A DNA stretch of 64,000 nt from Budvicia diplopodorum (GTDB taxonomy: Bacteria > Pseudomonadota > Gammaproteobacteria > Enterobacterales > Enterobacteriaceae): contig NZ_WOYF01000015.1 in the NCBI RefSeq assembly GCF_009800925.1, forward strand, positions 27,574 to 91,573, given 5' to 3'. Shown here piece by piece: positions 17,145-26,808 of the stretch. Each line of letters opens with the position of its first letter. Position 1 is the stretch's first letter. The notes beneath the pieces are model-generated. The model did not search any database. It had not been told where the DNA came from and worked only from the letters and a program-made list of their open reading frames with translations. Made by a program: the position numbers and the translations under genes.

Positions 17145-17502
17145 AACGTTACCCTCAAAAAATATTTAAATGAGAAACCACGATTGGTTTTCGTATTTAT
17201 ATAACCATTTGGTAACTATAGAGAATTGCGACGTGGCTCACATGACGACAACCCGTTACAATCGGTTATACAAATTGAAATAATTAAGAGGAGTTATTAC
17301 AGAATATGATTTTTATCTGAATTAAGTACACAGACCTTTCTTTATATTTGCTCAGAATAGAATGTAATTTTCAGGCGGGAATGAGTGCGATCGAGAATAT
17401 TTTATTAGGACTATTCGATCAGAATTATTCGCTCAGAAATATAACCACGAATATACCGTCTATTTTCCCCTTGCCGTTTTATATCAGGCAAGGGGCTAGC
17501 GA
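17145..17502. other. AT-rich intergenic region
   Basis: Contains the promoter of the flavoprotein gene on its left side (AT-rich, reading left). No conserved frame, hairpin with T run or repeat was recognised in the remainder. Confidence 0.4.
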
Positions 17503-18273
17503 CTATTTGCCCAAATACCCCAGACGGCGGGAAATCAGTGAGCAGGCTTGGCCAAGCTCGTCGTTGACTTCGTCAATTTTGCGCAGCATACGATGGGTAG
17601 GCCCCGCAACGCTCAGCGCGCCAATCACCGCTCCGGTGTAATTGAAAATAGGGCGCGCAACGCAGGTGAGTCCTTCTTCATTCTCTTCGTCATCCAGCGA
17701 ATAGCCCTTCAGGCGAATATCTGCCAGCGTTTCATACAGCGTCACCCGATCAACAATGGTCTTTTCAGTAAACGGCGTTAGCGGCTCTTTGAGTACCCGG
17801 TCAATCTCTTCCAGCGGCTGAAAAGCCAGTAACGATTTGCCAATGCCGGTACACCAGGCGGGAAAACGCGAACCGAGTTTAGCGTTGGTCTGAATGGAAA
17901 GCGTGCCTTCACTCTTGTACAGATACACCACATAGCCGTTGTTGTAGACCCCCAAAAAGCAGGTTTCCGACGTTTTGCTGGAGAGCGTTTTCAGGTAAGG
18001 AATGGAGACCTCCACCAGATTGACGTTCATTAAGCCTTTAATGCCCAGCTCAAGGCTTTTGAGATCTAAATGATAACGCTCGGTGCCGCTATCCTGCATG
18101 ACGTATTGCCGTTCTTTCAGGGTGTCGAGGGTACGGAATGCCGTGGTCTTCGCAATCCCAGTTCTTTTGACCAGTTCTCCCAGCGATATGCCTTCGGAAT
18201 GATCGCCAATCTCTTCCAGAATGGTTAATACCTTGTCAATGCTGGAGGAATTCAAATTATCGCCGCTTGACAT
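17503..18273 (-). CDS. IclR-family transcriptional regulator
   Basis: A 256-residue regulator from the ATG at 18273 (the frame extends to 18333 but the added residues are hydrophobic and not conserved). Winged helix-turn-helix at about residues 10-75 (GISLGELVKRTGIAKTTAFRTLDTL), then the IclR effector domain with AWCTGIGKSLLA, GYSLDDEENEEGLTCVARPIF and ALSVAGPTHRM. IclR proteins sense small organic acids. It is divergent from the dgoK-led operon, with two matching palindromes between the genes, and is the likely regulator of that operon. Confidence 0.9.
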   Translation of the reverse strand: MSSGDNLNSSSIDKVLTILEEIGDHSEGISLGELVKRTGIAKTTAFRTLDTLKERQYVMQDSGTERYHLDLKSLELGIKGLMNVNLVEVSIPYLKTLSSKTSETCFLGVYNNGYVVYLYKSEGTLSIQTNAKLGSRFPAWCTGIGKSLLAFQPLEEIDRVLKEPLTPFTEKTIVDRVTLYETLADIRLKGYSLDDEENEEGLTCVARPIFNYTGAVIGALSVAGPTHRMLRKIDEVNDELGQACSLISRRLGYLGK

Positions 18274-18454
18274 TCCGTCATCTCCGCTAAAAAAAAAGTT
18301 TACGTATTGTAACCAGAATACTATGAAGGGCAAAAAACTTTTATTTTTATTAAGTTATAGTCCAATCACACCAGAATCTCCTCTTCAACGCAGCATATTA
18401 ACCGCTTCTTCTACATAACCACTCTGTGAGTTACTTCACCTATTTAATAAAAAT

Positions 18455-18467
18455 GGAATGACATTCC
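18455..18467. promoter_or_regulatory. putative IclR-type operator 1
   Basis: GGAATGACATTCC, a palindrome with 5-bp arms (GGAAT/ATTCC), 70 nt before dgoK. Paired with a nearly identical site 41 bp (about four helical turns) downstream. Confidence 0.65.
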
Positions 18468-18495
18468 TATAATGGATCAATATCCTCTAATTATC

Positions 18496-18508
18496 GGAAT
18501 GATATTCC
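18496..18508. promoter_or_regulatory. putative IclR-type operator 2
   Basis: GGAATGATATTCC, differing from operator 1 in one central base, 28 nt before the dgoK start, where it would overlap the promoter. Confidence 0.65.
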
Positions 18509-18536
18509 ATATATTATCTTTTGTTAAGGAAACAGC

Positions 18537-19580
18537 ATGTTTATTGTCACCATTGATTCCGGTACAACGAATACGCGGGTGAGAGTTTGGAAGAACAAGA
18601 AGGTTATCGCTGAAGCCGGTGAATCGGTGGGCTTACGCGACACGGCCAGAACGGGAAATCGCGCTACGCTAACCGCCGGAGTTAAACTGGCGTTGGATCG
18701 TGCACTGGCGCAGGTCGAAGGCTGCACCGTTGAGCAGTGTGTCATGGTGGCTTCAGGGATGATCACCGCTGAAGCCGGTCTGTGTCCGATTCCCCATCTG
18801 CATGCCCCCATTTCTCTTGGTGAACTGGCGCAGGGCGCCATCGCCTGCGACATTCCGGAGATCTCCCCACAGCCCGTCTGGTTCATCCCCGGTATCAAAA
18901 ATGCGGTCACCGATGTGACGGCGGATAACCTCGACGCGATGGACGTGATGCGGGGCGAAGAAGTGGAAACTTTTGGGCTGCTGGCGTTACATGATATTCG
19001 CGGCCCGGCGCTGATTGTTCTACCCGGTTCACACTCAAAGTTTATCCGAGTGGATGAACAGCAACGCATTATCAGCAGCGCCACCACCATGGCGGGGGAA
19101 CTGCTGGATGTACTGACCCATCAGACCATTCTGGCCAATTCACTCGATAGCCAGTTCGCGACTGAGCTAGACGGTGAATATCTGCAAAAAGGTGCGGCCT
19201 CTTGCCACGAAGTCGGGTTTGCCCGCAGCTGCTTCTCCGTACGGCTGTTAGATCTCTTTACCACGGCCTCTCACAACCAGAAAGCCAGCTATCTGCTGGG
19301 TGCTACGCTTTGCTCCGACATACAGGCCATGAAGCACAGTCGGGCGCTAAACCTGACGCCGGACACCCCGATATATATCAGCGGCAAAGCCATTCTGACG
19401 CAGGCGCTGGTAGCCCTGATTAATGCCGATCCCTTTTTCACCGCCAACGTTGTGCTGATAGACGAAGACAAACATCGTCCACTGTCCGGCGTTGGGGCTA
19501 TTACCGTTATTGAGCAAAGAGTGGGCCAGCTAGATGCATGCTGCCCGTCGAATCTTCGCGCTGTTACACAGGGAAACTGA
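18537..19580 (+). CDS. dgoK: 2-dehydro-3-deoxygalactonokinase
   Basis: A 347-residue sugar-acid kinase of the DgoK family (ASKHA fold), phosphorylating 2-keto-3-deoxygalactonate with ATP. The N-terminal phosphate-binding turn is IDSGTTNTRVRVW; typical DgoK stretches DVMRGEEVETFG, VLPGSHSKFI and TMAGELLDVLTHQTIL are all present, and the length agrees with the family. First gene of an IclR-controlled operon, with the aldolase for its product next. A TTAAGGAAACAGC ribosome binding site precedes the ATG. Confidence 0.9.
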   Translation: MFIVTIDSGTTNTRVRVWKNKKVIAEAGESVGLRDTARTGNRATLTAGVKLALDRALAQVEGCTVEQCVMVASGMITAEAGLCPIPHLHAPISLGELAQGAIACDIPEISPQPVWFIPGIKNAVTDVTADNLDAMDVMRGEEVETFGLLALHDIRGPALIVLPGSHSKFIRVDEQQRIISSATTMAGELLDVLTHQTILANSLDSQFATELDGEYLQKGAASCHEVGFARSCFSVRLLDLFTTASHNQKASYLLGATLCSDIQAMKHSRALNLTPDTPIYISGKAILTQALVALINADPFFTANVVLIDEDKHRPLSGVGAITVIEQRVGQLDACCPSNLRAVTQGN

Positions 19581-19581
19581 T

Positions 19582-20211
19582 ATGAATGAGGCCAAAACAA
19601 TGCCGCTCGTTGCCATCCTGCGCGGCATTACTACCGATGAAGTTGATACTCATATTCCGCTGCTGATTGAAGCCGGTTTCAGAACAATCGAGATCCCGCT
19701 CAATTCCCCCGAGTGGGAAAAAAGCATCGCCCGGGCGGTAAAAAACTATGGCAAACAGGCCACTATCGGTGCGGGCACGGTACTGGATGTCGAAAGCGTA
19801 AACCGCTTGGCAAAGATAGGCTGTCGGTTAATCGTCACGCCCAATACCAACCCTGAGGTGATTCGACAAGCGCTATACCACCAGATGCAAGTGCTGCCCG
19901 GCTGCGCTACCGCGACCGAAGCGTTTAGCGCTATTGCCGCCGGCGCTTTGCAAATAAAACTGTTTCCGGCCAACCAGTTCGGCCCGGGATACGTTCAGGC
20001 GCTAAGGTCTGTCTTGCCGCTGCACATCGCAGTTTACGCCGTTGGCGGCATCACGCCGGATTCTCTACCACATTATCTCAAGGCTGGCTGTGCGGGCGTC
20101 GGGCTGGGTAGCGACCTCTACAAAGCGGGACAATCGCCTGAACAAACCAGAGAACGAGCTAGGGCGTTTATTGCGTCGTACCAGTCTTTTGCTGCTGCCC
20201 ATTACGCATAA
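19582..20211 (+). CDS. dgoA: 2-dehydro-3-deoxy-6-phosphogalactonate aldolase (KDPG aldolase family)
   Basis: A 209-residue class I aldolase starting at the ATG at 19582, one base after the dgoK stop. The Schiff-base lysine is in LQIKLFPANQFGP, the conserved glutamate in FRTIEIPLNSP, and the phosphate loop is AVGGITPDSLPHYLKAGCAGVGLGS. It splits the dgoK product to pyruvate and glyceraldehyde-3-phosphate. Members of the family can also be KDPG aldolase (Eda); pairing with dgoK and IPLNSP favours DgoA. Confidence 0.9.
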   Translation: MNEAKTMPLVAILRGITTDEVDTHIPLLIEAGFRTIEIPLNSPEWEKSIARAVKNYGKQATIGAGTVLDVESVNRLAKIGCRLIVTPNTNPEVIRQALYHQMQVLPGCATATEAFSAIAAGALQIKLFPANQFGPGYVQALRSVLPLHIAVYAVGGITPDSLPHYLKAGCAGVGLGSDLYKAGQSPEQTRERARAFIASYQSFAAAHYA

Positions 20212-20228
20212 TCTATAAAGGAGCAAGT

Positions 20229-21680
20229 ATGAAAGCCGATTATCTGTTCAGGAACGCCACCGTTATTGATGGTTCCGGCTATGCCGAATATATCGCCGAT
20301 GTGGCGATAAAAGGGGATCGGATTATCCGCATCGCCCCAACGATTACTGAAGAAGCCGAAACGGTGATCGACTGCACTAACCTTGTGCTGTCACCAGGAT
20401 TTATTGATGTTCATACCCATGACGATTTGATCGTGGTTAAGCGCCCGGAATATGTTGAAAAAACCTCGCAGGGCGTCACCAGTATTATTGTCGGTAACTG
20501 CGGCATCAGCGCCGTCTGCGCGGTTTTAAAAGATGAAGTTCCCGATCCTATCAACCTGCTGGGCGAGCTTGACGAGTTTCACTATCCCGATCTGGCAAGC
20601 TATCGCGACAAAATAGATAGCGTTACCCCTTCGGTGAATGTTGCCACGCTGATCGGGCACACCACGCTACGTAATAACTGCGTTGACTCACTGCTCGAAC
20701 CGGCTAACGCCGCCAACGTTAAGCAGATGCAACAGGTACTGCGTAAGGCGTTGGAACAGGGCGCGCTGGGGCTAAGTACCGGCCTGTCTTATGGCAATGC
20801 TATCAACTCCTCAACCGAAGAGATTTGCGCGCTGGCAGAACTGCTGGCTGAGTTTCAGGGTATCTACACCACCCATATGCGCACCGAGTACGACGGCATT
20901 ATCGATGCCATGCAGGAAGCTTTTCACGTTGGGCGCCACGCCAAAGTGCCGGTACAGATTTCCCATCACAAATGCGCCGGTGCCAAAAACTGGGGGCGTA
21001 CGGTGGAAACGCTGGCACTGATCGAAAAGTATCAGCAAAACCAGGATATCAACTGCGACCTCTACCCCTATCGGGCTGGTTCTTCCAACCTCGATCTGAA
21101 GCAGGTGACAGAAGACTACGACATTCTCATTACCTGGTCGACGCCGCATCCTGACATGGCCGGCAAAAAGCTTCAGGAGATTGCCGCAGACTGGGCGGTA
21201 GACGTTCACGAGGCGGCAAGCCGTTTGGTACCCGCTGGCGCTATTTACTTCCAGATGCATGAAGACGATGTGCGCCGAGTGCTACAGCACGCCAGCTCAA
21301 TGATCGGCTCCGACGGGCTGCCCTGCGATCCCAATCCGCACCCGCGTCTGTGGGGTACTTTCCCACGGGTACTCGGCTACTACAGCCGGGATGAAAAGCT
21401 GTTCCCGCTCACTACCGCAGTACACAAGATGACTGGCATGTCTGCCAAGCGCTTTGCCCTGCAGGACCGGGGACTAATTAAAGAAGGTCACTTCGCCGAC
21501 CTGGTTGTTTTTGATCCGAATAAGGTCAACGAAGCAGGCACCTTCCAGAATCCGAAACAAAAGGCAGAAGGCATTGAGCATGTCTTTGTTAACGGCGTAC
21601 TGACCTATAGCCAGAAACAGATGACTGGCAAGCGGTCGGGTAGGTTTTTAAGTAAAAACAATAATGTAGATCCTAAATAA
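20229..21680 (+). CDS. N-acyl-D-amino-acid deacylase (D-aminoacylase family)
   Basis: A 483-residue amidohydrolase. The metal motif is VHTHDD (His62, His64), followed by the family-specific IIVGNCGIS (a metal-ligand cysteine), GALGLSTGLSYG, the HMRTE and SHHKCAG segments, and SDGLPCDPNPHPR with the catalytic aspartate. These match the D-aminoacylase group that removes the acyl group from N-acyl-D-amino acids in the cytoplasm. It is followed by a RidA-family gene, a symporter and a D-serine-dehydratase-like enzyme, which together suggest degradation of an imported N-substituted D-amino acid. Confidence 0.85.
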   Translation: MKADYLFRNATVIDGSGYAEYIADVAIKGDRIIRIAPTITEEAETVIDCTNLVLSPGFIDVHTHDDLIVVKRPEYVEKTSQGVTSIIVGNCGISAVCAVLKDEVPDPINLLGELDEFHYPDLASYRDKIDSVTPSVNVATLIGHTTLRNNCVDSLLEPANAANVKQMQQVLRKALEQGALGLSTGLSYGNAINSSTEEICALAELLAEFQGIYTTHMRTEYDGIIDAMQEAFHVGRHAKVPVQISHHKCAGAKNWGRTVETLALIEKYQQNQDINCDLYPYRAGSSNLDLKQVTEDYDILITWSTPHPDMAGKKLQEIAADWAVDVHEAASRLVPAGAIYFQMHEDDVRRVLQHASSMIGSDGLPCDPNPHPRLWGTFPRVLGYYSRDEKLFPLTTAVHKMTGMSAKRFALQDRGLIKEGHFADLVVFDPNKVNEAGTFQNPKQKAEGIEHVFVNGVLTYSQKQMTGKRSGRFLSKNNNVDPK

Positions 21681-21698
21681 TACAATTCAGAGGACACC

Positions 21699-22091
21699 AT
21701 GATTAAACGATACGGAATAGAAGGTACCAAAGGAACCGGTGGGCAGGCATTGCCTTTTGCTAAAGCGGTCGCCGCCGACGGCTGGCTGTACGTTTCTGGC
21801 CAGACGCCAATGATCGATGGAGAAATCATCGACGGCGGCATTATTGCGCAGTCAACGCAGGCGATACAAAACTGTCTCGACATTATGACCAAAGCAGGAT
21901 TTGGCAAAGAGGACATCGTGCATATGAAGGTCTTCCTGACCGATGCCCGTTACTTCCAATCCTTCAATAAGGTATTCAAAAGCTTTTTTGCCGATCACCC
22001 ACCGGCCAGAGTGTGCTGCGTGGCCGATCTGGTGGTCGATTGCATGGTGGAAGTGGATCTCACCTGTTTTAACGCCAAATTTAAAAGCTGA
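21699..22091 (+). CDS. RidA (YjgF/YER057c/UK114) family protein
   Basis: A 130-residue protein with the RidA fold; it contains GQALPFAKAVAADGWLYVSGQTP and the C-terminal PARVCCVADLV...VEVDLTC segments. The active-site arginine that RidA uses is expected at the ARVC position and is present. RidA proteins hydrolyse reactive enamines and imines formed by PLP dehydratases, which fits the PLP enzyme at the end of this operon. It is a pathway-specific paralogue rather than the housekeeping ridA. Confidence 0.85.
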   Translation: MIKRYGIEGTKGTGGQALPFAKAVAADGWLYVSGQTPMIDGEIIDGGIIAQSTQAIQNCLDIMTKAGFGKEDIVHMKVFLTDARYFQSFNKVFKSFFADHPPARVCCVADLVVDCMVEVDLTCFNAKFKS

Positions 22092-22097
22092 TACAGC

Positions 22098-22216
22098 CAA
22101 ATAGTTCGAGTTGCATCGAGGCGCCAACGAAATGAGTCCTCAGGAGCATAGATAGCTATGCGAACGGGGTGACTGAAGGCCGCCAGCAACGAGGCAACCT
22201 GACGTATAGCGGGTCT
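22098..22216. repeat. ERIC-type intergenic repeat
   Basis: About 120 bp between the RidA and symporter genes, with the ERIC landmarks GAGTTGCATCGAGGCGCCAA at the left, a central palindrome around AGCATAGATAGCTATG, GGGGTGACTGAAGG and a right end GCAACCTGACGTATAGCGGGT. It lies inside the operon, so it is transcribed and may affect mRNA processing. Confidence 0.75.
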
Positions 22217-22256
22217 GTAACGACAATAATTAATAATTAGGTAACAAGGACTTATT

Positions 22257-23741
22257 ATGAAACATAGTAACTTCCTGATGTGGTTTTTGATTTATGCCTT
22301 CTGCATGATGGCAGTTGGCTGGTATGTCACCCGTCATCAGAAAACCGGAGAAGATTTTATCCTCGGCGGCAGAAAGCTGCCGATGCTTTTAACCCTAGGC
22401 TCCACCGTAGGCACGATGGTGGGTACCGGTTCCAGTATTGGTGCGGTAAGCTTTGGCTACGCCAATGGCTGGGCGGGTATGCTGTATGGTATTGGCGGTG
22501 CGACAGGCATTCTGCTGACCGCTTGGCTGTTCGGCCCATTAAGAAATCTACGCTTTATGACCATGAGCGAAGAGGTTTGCTACTACACCGGCGGCAGCCG
22601 CATCGTTAAAAATGTCGTGGCACTGCTTATCTTTCTGGCCTCCATTGGCTGGCTGGGCGCGCACATCCTCGGTGGTGGGCTGTATCTGGCTTGGGCGGCG
22701 GATATTGATATCAACACGGCTAAGATTATCATTGCCGTCGGCTTTATCTTCTATGTCGGTATCGGTGGCTACAAGGCCGTTTCGTGGATAGATACCTTGC
22801 AGTCGATTGTTCTGTTCCTCGGTTTTATCATGCTCGCCGTAATGTCAGTAAGCTATGTGGGTGGCTGGGATGTCGTTGTAGCGAATACCGACCCGAAAGC
22901 TTTCACGCTGTTCGGCATTGATAAACTGGGAATGCTACCCGCTATTTCTTTGTCTATCGTTATCGGTATTGGCGTGCTGGCGACACCATCCTACCGCCAG
23001 CGTATTTATTCCGCTGCATCACAAAAAGCGGTTCGCCAATCGTTTGTTATTACCGGCCTGCTGTATATGGGCTTCTCTTTCCTGCCGGCTATTATCGGTA
23101 TGGCGACGCACGTGATGAACCCGGGCCTTGATAACCCAAGCTTTGCGTTCCTGTATGCAACCAACGCCCTGCCTTATGTGCTGGCGATGATTGTACTGAT
23201 TGCCGGGATGTCCGCCAACCTGTCATCAGGAAGCTCTGACGCCATTGCCGGGGTGTCGATCATCCTGCGCGATCTCTACACTATGGTAACCGGCAAAATG
23301 CCACCGCCGGAAAAAGCCATCAACCTATCGCGTATCTTCTTGCTGTGCGTGATCTTCTTGGCGCTGATGTTCGCTCTGACGTCTAATGACATCATCGGCT
23401 ACATCACCAAGATGATTTCAACGATTATGTCAGGTATGTGTATCACCGTGCTGTTGGGTAAATTCTGGCTGCGCTTTAACTGGCAGGGTTGCATTGCCGC
23501 ACTGCTGGGCGGTAGCCTGACCTCCCTGAGCGTGATCATGACGCCAGAATGGTCGAAAGCGCTTGGCAACCCGGTTATTCCAGCACTAGCAGCCAGCCTA
23601 GTTGCTGCAGTGGTGGTTACGCTGATCACGCCGAAGAACAAACTGTCGCGTGAAGAAGTGCTGAAAATTATCACCGATGAACGTGAAAATACCAGTGCTA
23701 CTCCTGTTACCACGCCCCTTGCAGCGCCAGCTCGCCGTTAA
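22257..23741 (+). CDS. sodium:solute symporter (SSS family)
   Basis: A 494-residue inner-membrane carrier with about 13 hydrophobic segments. Family marks: an N-terminal DFILGGRKLP just after the first helix, GTMVGTGSSIGAVSFGYANG, and ATPSYRQRIYSA, equivalent to the conserved R-x-x-x-A region. The middle holds GMSANLSSGSSDAIAG, containing the sodium-site serines. It should import the substrate of this operon with Na+; the position between deacylase and dehydratase suggests a D-amino acid or an N-acyl derivative. Confidence 0.85.
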   Translation: MKHSNFLMWFLIYAFCMMAVGWYVTRHQKTGEDFILGGRKLPMLLTLGSTVGTMVGTGSSIGAVSFGYANGWAGMLYGIGGATGILLTAWLFGPLRNLRFMTMSEEVCYYTGGSRIVKNVVALLIFLASIGWLGAHILGGGLYLAWAADIDINTAKIIIAVGFIFYVGIGGYKAVSWIDTLQSIVLFLGFIMLAVMSVSYVGGWDVVVANTDPKAFTLFGIDKLGMLPAISLSIVIGIGVLATPSYRQRIYSAASQKAVRQSFVITGLLYMGFSFLPAIIGMATHVMNPGLDNPSFAFLYATNALPYVLAMIVLIAGMSANLSSGSSDAIAGVSIILRDLYTMVTGKMPPPEKAINLSRIFLLCVIFLALMFALTSNDIIGYITKMISTIMSGMCITVLLGKFWLRFNWQGCIAALLGGSLTSLSVIMTPEWSKALGNPVIPALAASLVAAVVVTLITPKNKLSREEVLKIITDERENTSATPVTTPLAAPARR

Positions 23742-23751
23742 GGAAAGCTGA

Positions 23752-24990
23752 ATGACCACGATAAAACACCAGCCCCGCGATGCGGGGCATAAATCAGCGC
23801 TAATGTTTGCCACTCCAGATGGCAAGGCTAATGTCCTGAATGAGGATGCCTGCTTGCCCGCTGCTGTGATTAAGCTGCAGGCGCTGGACAATAACATTCG
23901 CTGGATGCAGCGCTATGCGGACCAGCGCGGCGTCAGCCTTGCGCCACATGGTAAAACCACCATGACTCCTTGGATCTTTCGTAAACAGCAGGAGATTGGC
24001 GCATGGGCAATCGGAGTGGGCAGCGCTTGGCAGGCAACGGCGGCGGTAAAAGGCGGCATTAACCGGGTGCTGATGGCCAATCAGCTGGTAGGTAAAGCCA
24101 ATATGCAGCTGGTGGCTCAGCTTAAACAGGAGTATCCCGAGGCTGATTTCCTGTGCTGTATCGACAGCCTGACCAACGCCCAAGCGCTCTCAGCATTTTT
24201 TAGCGCTCAACGGTTGACGCTAGATGTGCTGATCGAACTGGGCGTATCGGGTGGCCGCTGTGGGTGTCGCACGGTTGATGAGGCACTCGCTCTGGCAGAC
24301 GCCGTTGCAAAACTACCGGGGCTGAAGCTGCGTGGCTTAGAGCTTTATGAAGGCGTATTGCACGGAGATGGTACCCAAGCGCGGGTAGAAGCCCTGTTGA
24401 GAGATGCCGCCGGGCTGGCTTGCCGCATGGCATGTTACGTCGACGGAGAATTTCTTCTTACCGGCGCGGGAACCGTCTGGTATGACGTGGTATGCAACAT
24501 CTGGCTGGCAGTGGAAAAACCCCCTCAGTGCCGCATCGCCATTCGCCCCGGCTGCTATATTACCCATGACAACGGTATCTATCAGCAGGCGCAAAATGAA
24601 CTGATGGCCCGCGATAGCATTGCCTGCGATCTGGGCGGCGATCTAACCGCTGCGCTGGAGCTGGTAGCGATGGTACAGTCGGTACCAGAACCGGGCCGTG
24701 CGATTGTCAATTTTGGCAAGCGTGACAGCGCATTTGACGCCGGGCTCCCGCAGCCCATCGCCCACTACCGGGCCGGTAACGCGCTGGTGCTGGAAGAGGG
24801 TTCCATCACCAGCGTGGGCATCATGGATCAACACTGCATGCTGCAACTGGCCCCAAACGGCGACGTTCAGGTGGGAGACATTCTGGTATTTGGCACCTCC
24901 CACCCGTGCCTCACGTTCGATAAATGGAAAACCCTGCTGTTAGTGGATGATGATTACAACGTTCTGGAGATGCTGGAAACGGCATTTTAA
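23752..24990 (+). CDS. D-serine dehydratase-like / D-threonine aldolase-like PLP enzyme
   Basis: A 412-residue fold-type III PLP protein. The cofactor lysine is in LAPHGKTTMTP (about residue 69), after the N-terminal alanine-racemase-like barrel start. The C-terminal domain contains GTSHPCLTFDKW, where His and Cys match the zinc ligands of eukaryotic-type D-serine dehydratase (DSD1). Family activities are D-serine or D-threonine deamination or D-threonine aldol cleavage. It ends the operon, 10 nt after the symporter, and would handle the free D-amino acid released by the deacylase. Confidence 0.85.
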   Translation: MTTIKHQPRDAGHKSALMFATPDGKANVLNEDACLPAAVIKLQALDNNIRWMQRYADQRGVSLAPHGKTTMTPWIFRKQQEIGAWAIGVGSAWQATAAVKGGINRVLMANQLVGKANMQLVAQLKQEYPEADFLCCIDSLTNAQALSAFFSAQRLTLDVLIELGVSGGRCGCRTVDEALALADAVAKLPGLKLRGLELYEGVLHGDGTQARVEALLRDAAGLACRMACYVDGEFLLTGAGTVWYDVVCNIWLAVEKPPQCRIAIRPGCYITHDNGIYQQAQNELMARDSIACDLGGDLTAALELVAMVQSVPEPGRAIVNFGKRDSAFDAGLPQPIAHYRAGNALVLEEGSITSVGIMDQHCMLQLAPNGDVQVGDILVFGTSHPCLTFDKWKTLLLVDDDYNVLEMLETAF

Positions 24991-25011
24991 TCGATAGCCT
25001 GTAGGTCAAAG

Positions 25012-25042
25012 ACACCGCTGCGTTTGTGGCGGTGTTTTTTTT
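25012..25042 (+). terminator. terminator of the dgoK-led operon
   Basis: ACACCGC / GCGGTGT stem with a 10-nt loop followed by eight T residues, 21 nt after the last stop. Confidence 0.85.
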
Positions 25043-25299
25043 GGTTTTGGGTTCGTATTCGCGAACGTTCAGTTATCTATTGAACTGGTTTTCATCATCG
25101 GTTCTTCTCCTGCTGGCTGCCAAAACTCACTGGCTAACTCATATTTTGCTCTATATATCAGAATACTAGAGCAATACACGCGAAAATAATCTCGGTTCGT
25201 TCCTTAAGTACGATTCCTTTTAAGCGTCGTAGTATTGTAATGACATTGGCGTTACGCACGTGTATGCTTAATATTCAGTAATACATTGAGGATCCCATC
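25043..25299. other. intergenic region before tacAT
   Basis: Holds the tacAT promoter; no further gene was recognised. The change from core-like operon to toxin-antitoxin cluster occurs here, but I see no attachment site copy. Confidence 0.4.
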
Positions 25300-26081
<782 letters not shown>

Positions 26082-26234
26082 ATTTATTGAACTCTCCGCT
26101 TAGTTGCCGTGTCGTTTTTCAGTACAAGACAGGCTCATTCATTATCTGCTAGCCGTCTTCCCTTCTTTACTATAAGTACGTATATAAGCGTTGTTTTTGC
26201 TAAGATAATTATGTAATCTGCTTTATATAGGCAA

Positions 26235-26258
26235 AAAGTACCCTTATAAGGGTACTTT
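26235..26258. promoter_or_regulatory. 24-bp perfect palindrome, likely AbiEi operator
   Basis: AAAGTACCCTTA followed by its exact reverse complement, 16 nt before the abiEi start. AbiEi antitoxins repress their own promoter through inverted repeats, so this is the expected binding site. Confidence 0.7.
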
Positions 26259-26274
26259 ATGTAGAGATATATCA

Positions 26275-26808
26275 ATGGATAAACTCACAGCAATCAACAG
26301 ACTGGATGAATTCAGCCGTAACGGGCGTTACGTTTTTCATTTGCGCGACTTCGATAAACTGTTCCCGGACGAATCGGAGCGGGCGTTGAAAGCCTCTATT
26401 AATCGTCTGGTTGGAAGCCATATTCTGATACGTGCGGCCTATGGCGTTTATATTTACAATCGGGCGGCACCGGATAGCTTTATCCTTGAACATATTGCTA
26501 AAACTCTGCGCCGGGGAGAGTACAGCTATGTCAGTCTGGAATCGGCTCTGTCGCAGTATGGGGTAATTTCGCAGATCCCGATTGATCGCCTGACCATCAT
26601 GACAACCGGGCGAAGCGGCGAATATAAAACCCCGTGGGGAGTGATTGAATTAACCCACACCGCACGTTCTGTCGGCGATATCCTGACCGGCACAATTGAA
26701 ACAAAATCCCCCCTTCGGCTTGCCAACAAAGAAACGGCGGTCAGAGACTTACGCCGTGTGGGCCGTAACACTCACCTTATTGATAATGCGGAGCTGAAAA
26801 ATGTCTAA
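26275..26808 (+). CDS. abiEi: AbiEi-type antitoxin/transcriptional regulator
   Basis: A 177-residue protein with an N-terminal winged helix (residues 1-70; ESERALKASINRLVGSHILIRAAYGVYIYN) and a C-terminal AbiEi antitoxin domain (YSYVSLESALSQYGVISQIP, IMTTGRSGEYKTPWGVIELTHTA). Type IV toxin-antitoxin partner: it represses the promoter and counteracts the nucleotidyltransferase. Overlaps abiEii by 8 bp. Confidence 0.85.
   Translation: MDKLTAINRLDEFSRNGRYVFHLRDFDKLFPDESERALKASINRLVGSHILIRAAYGVYIYNRAAPDSFILEHIAKTLRRGEYSYVSLESALSQYGVISQIPIDRLTIMTTGRSGEYKTPWGVIELTHTARSVGDILTGTIETKSPLRLANKETAVRDLRRVGRNTHLIDNAELKNV

Noticed and set aside
18524..19090. Minus-strand frame of 188 codons over dgoK
   Set aside because: Shadow of a well-supported kinase gene.
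22098..22216. Structured region before the symporter as a riboswitch
   Set aside because: Its landmarks match ERIC repeats rather than any riboswitch I know.
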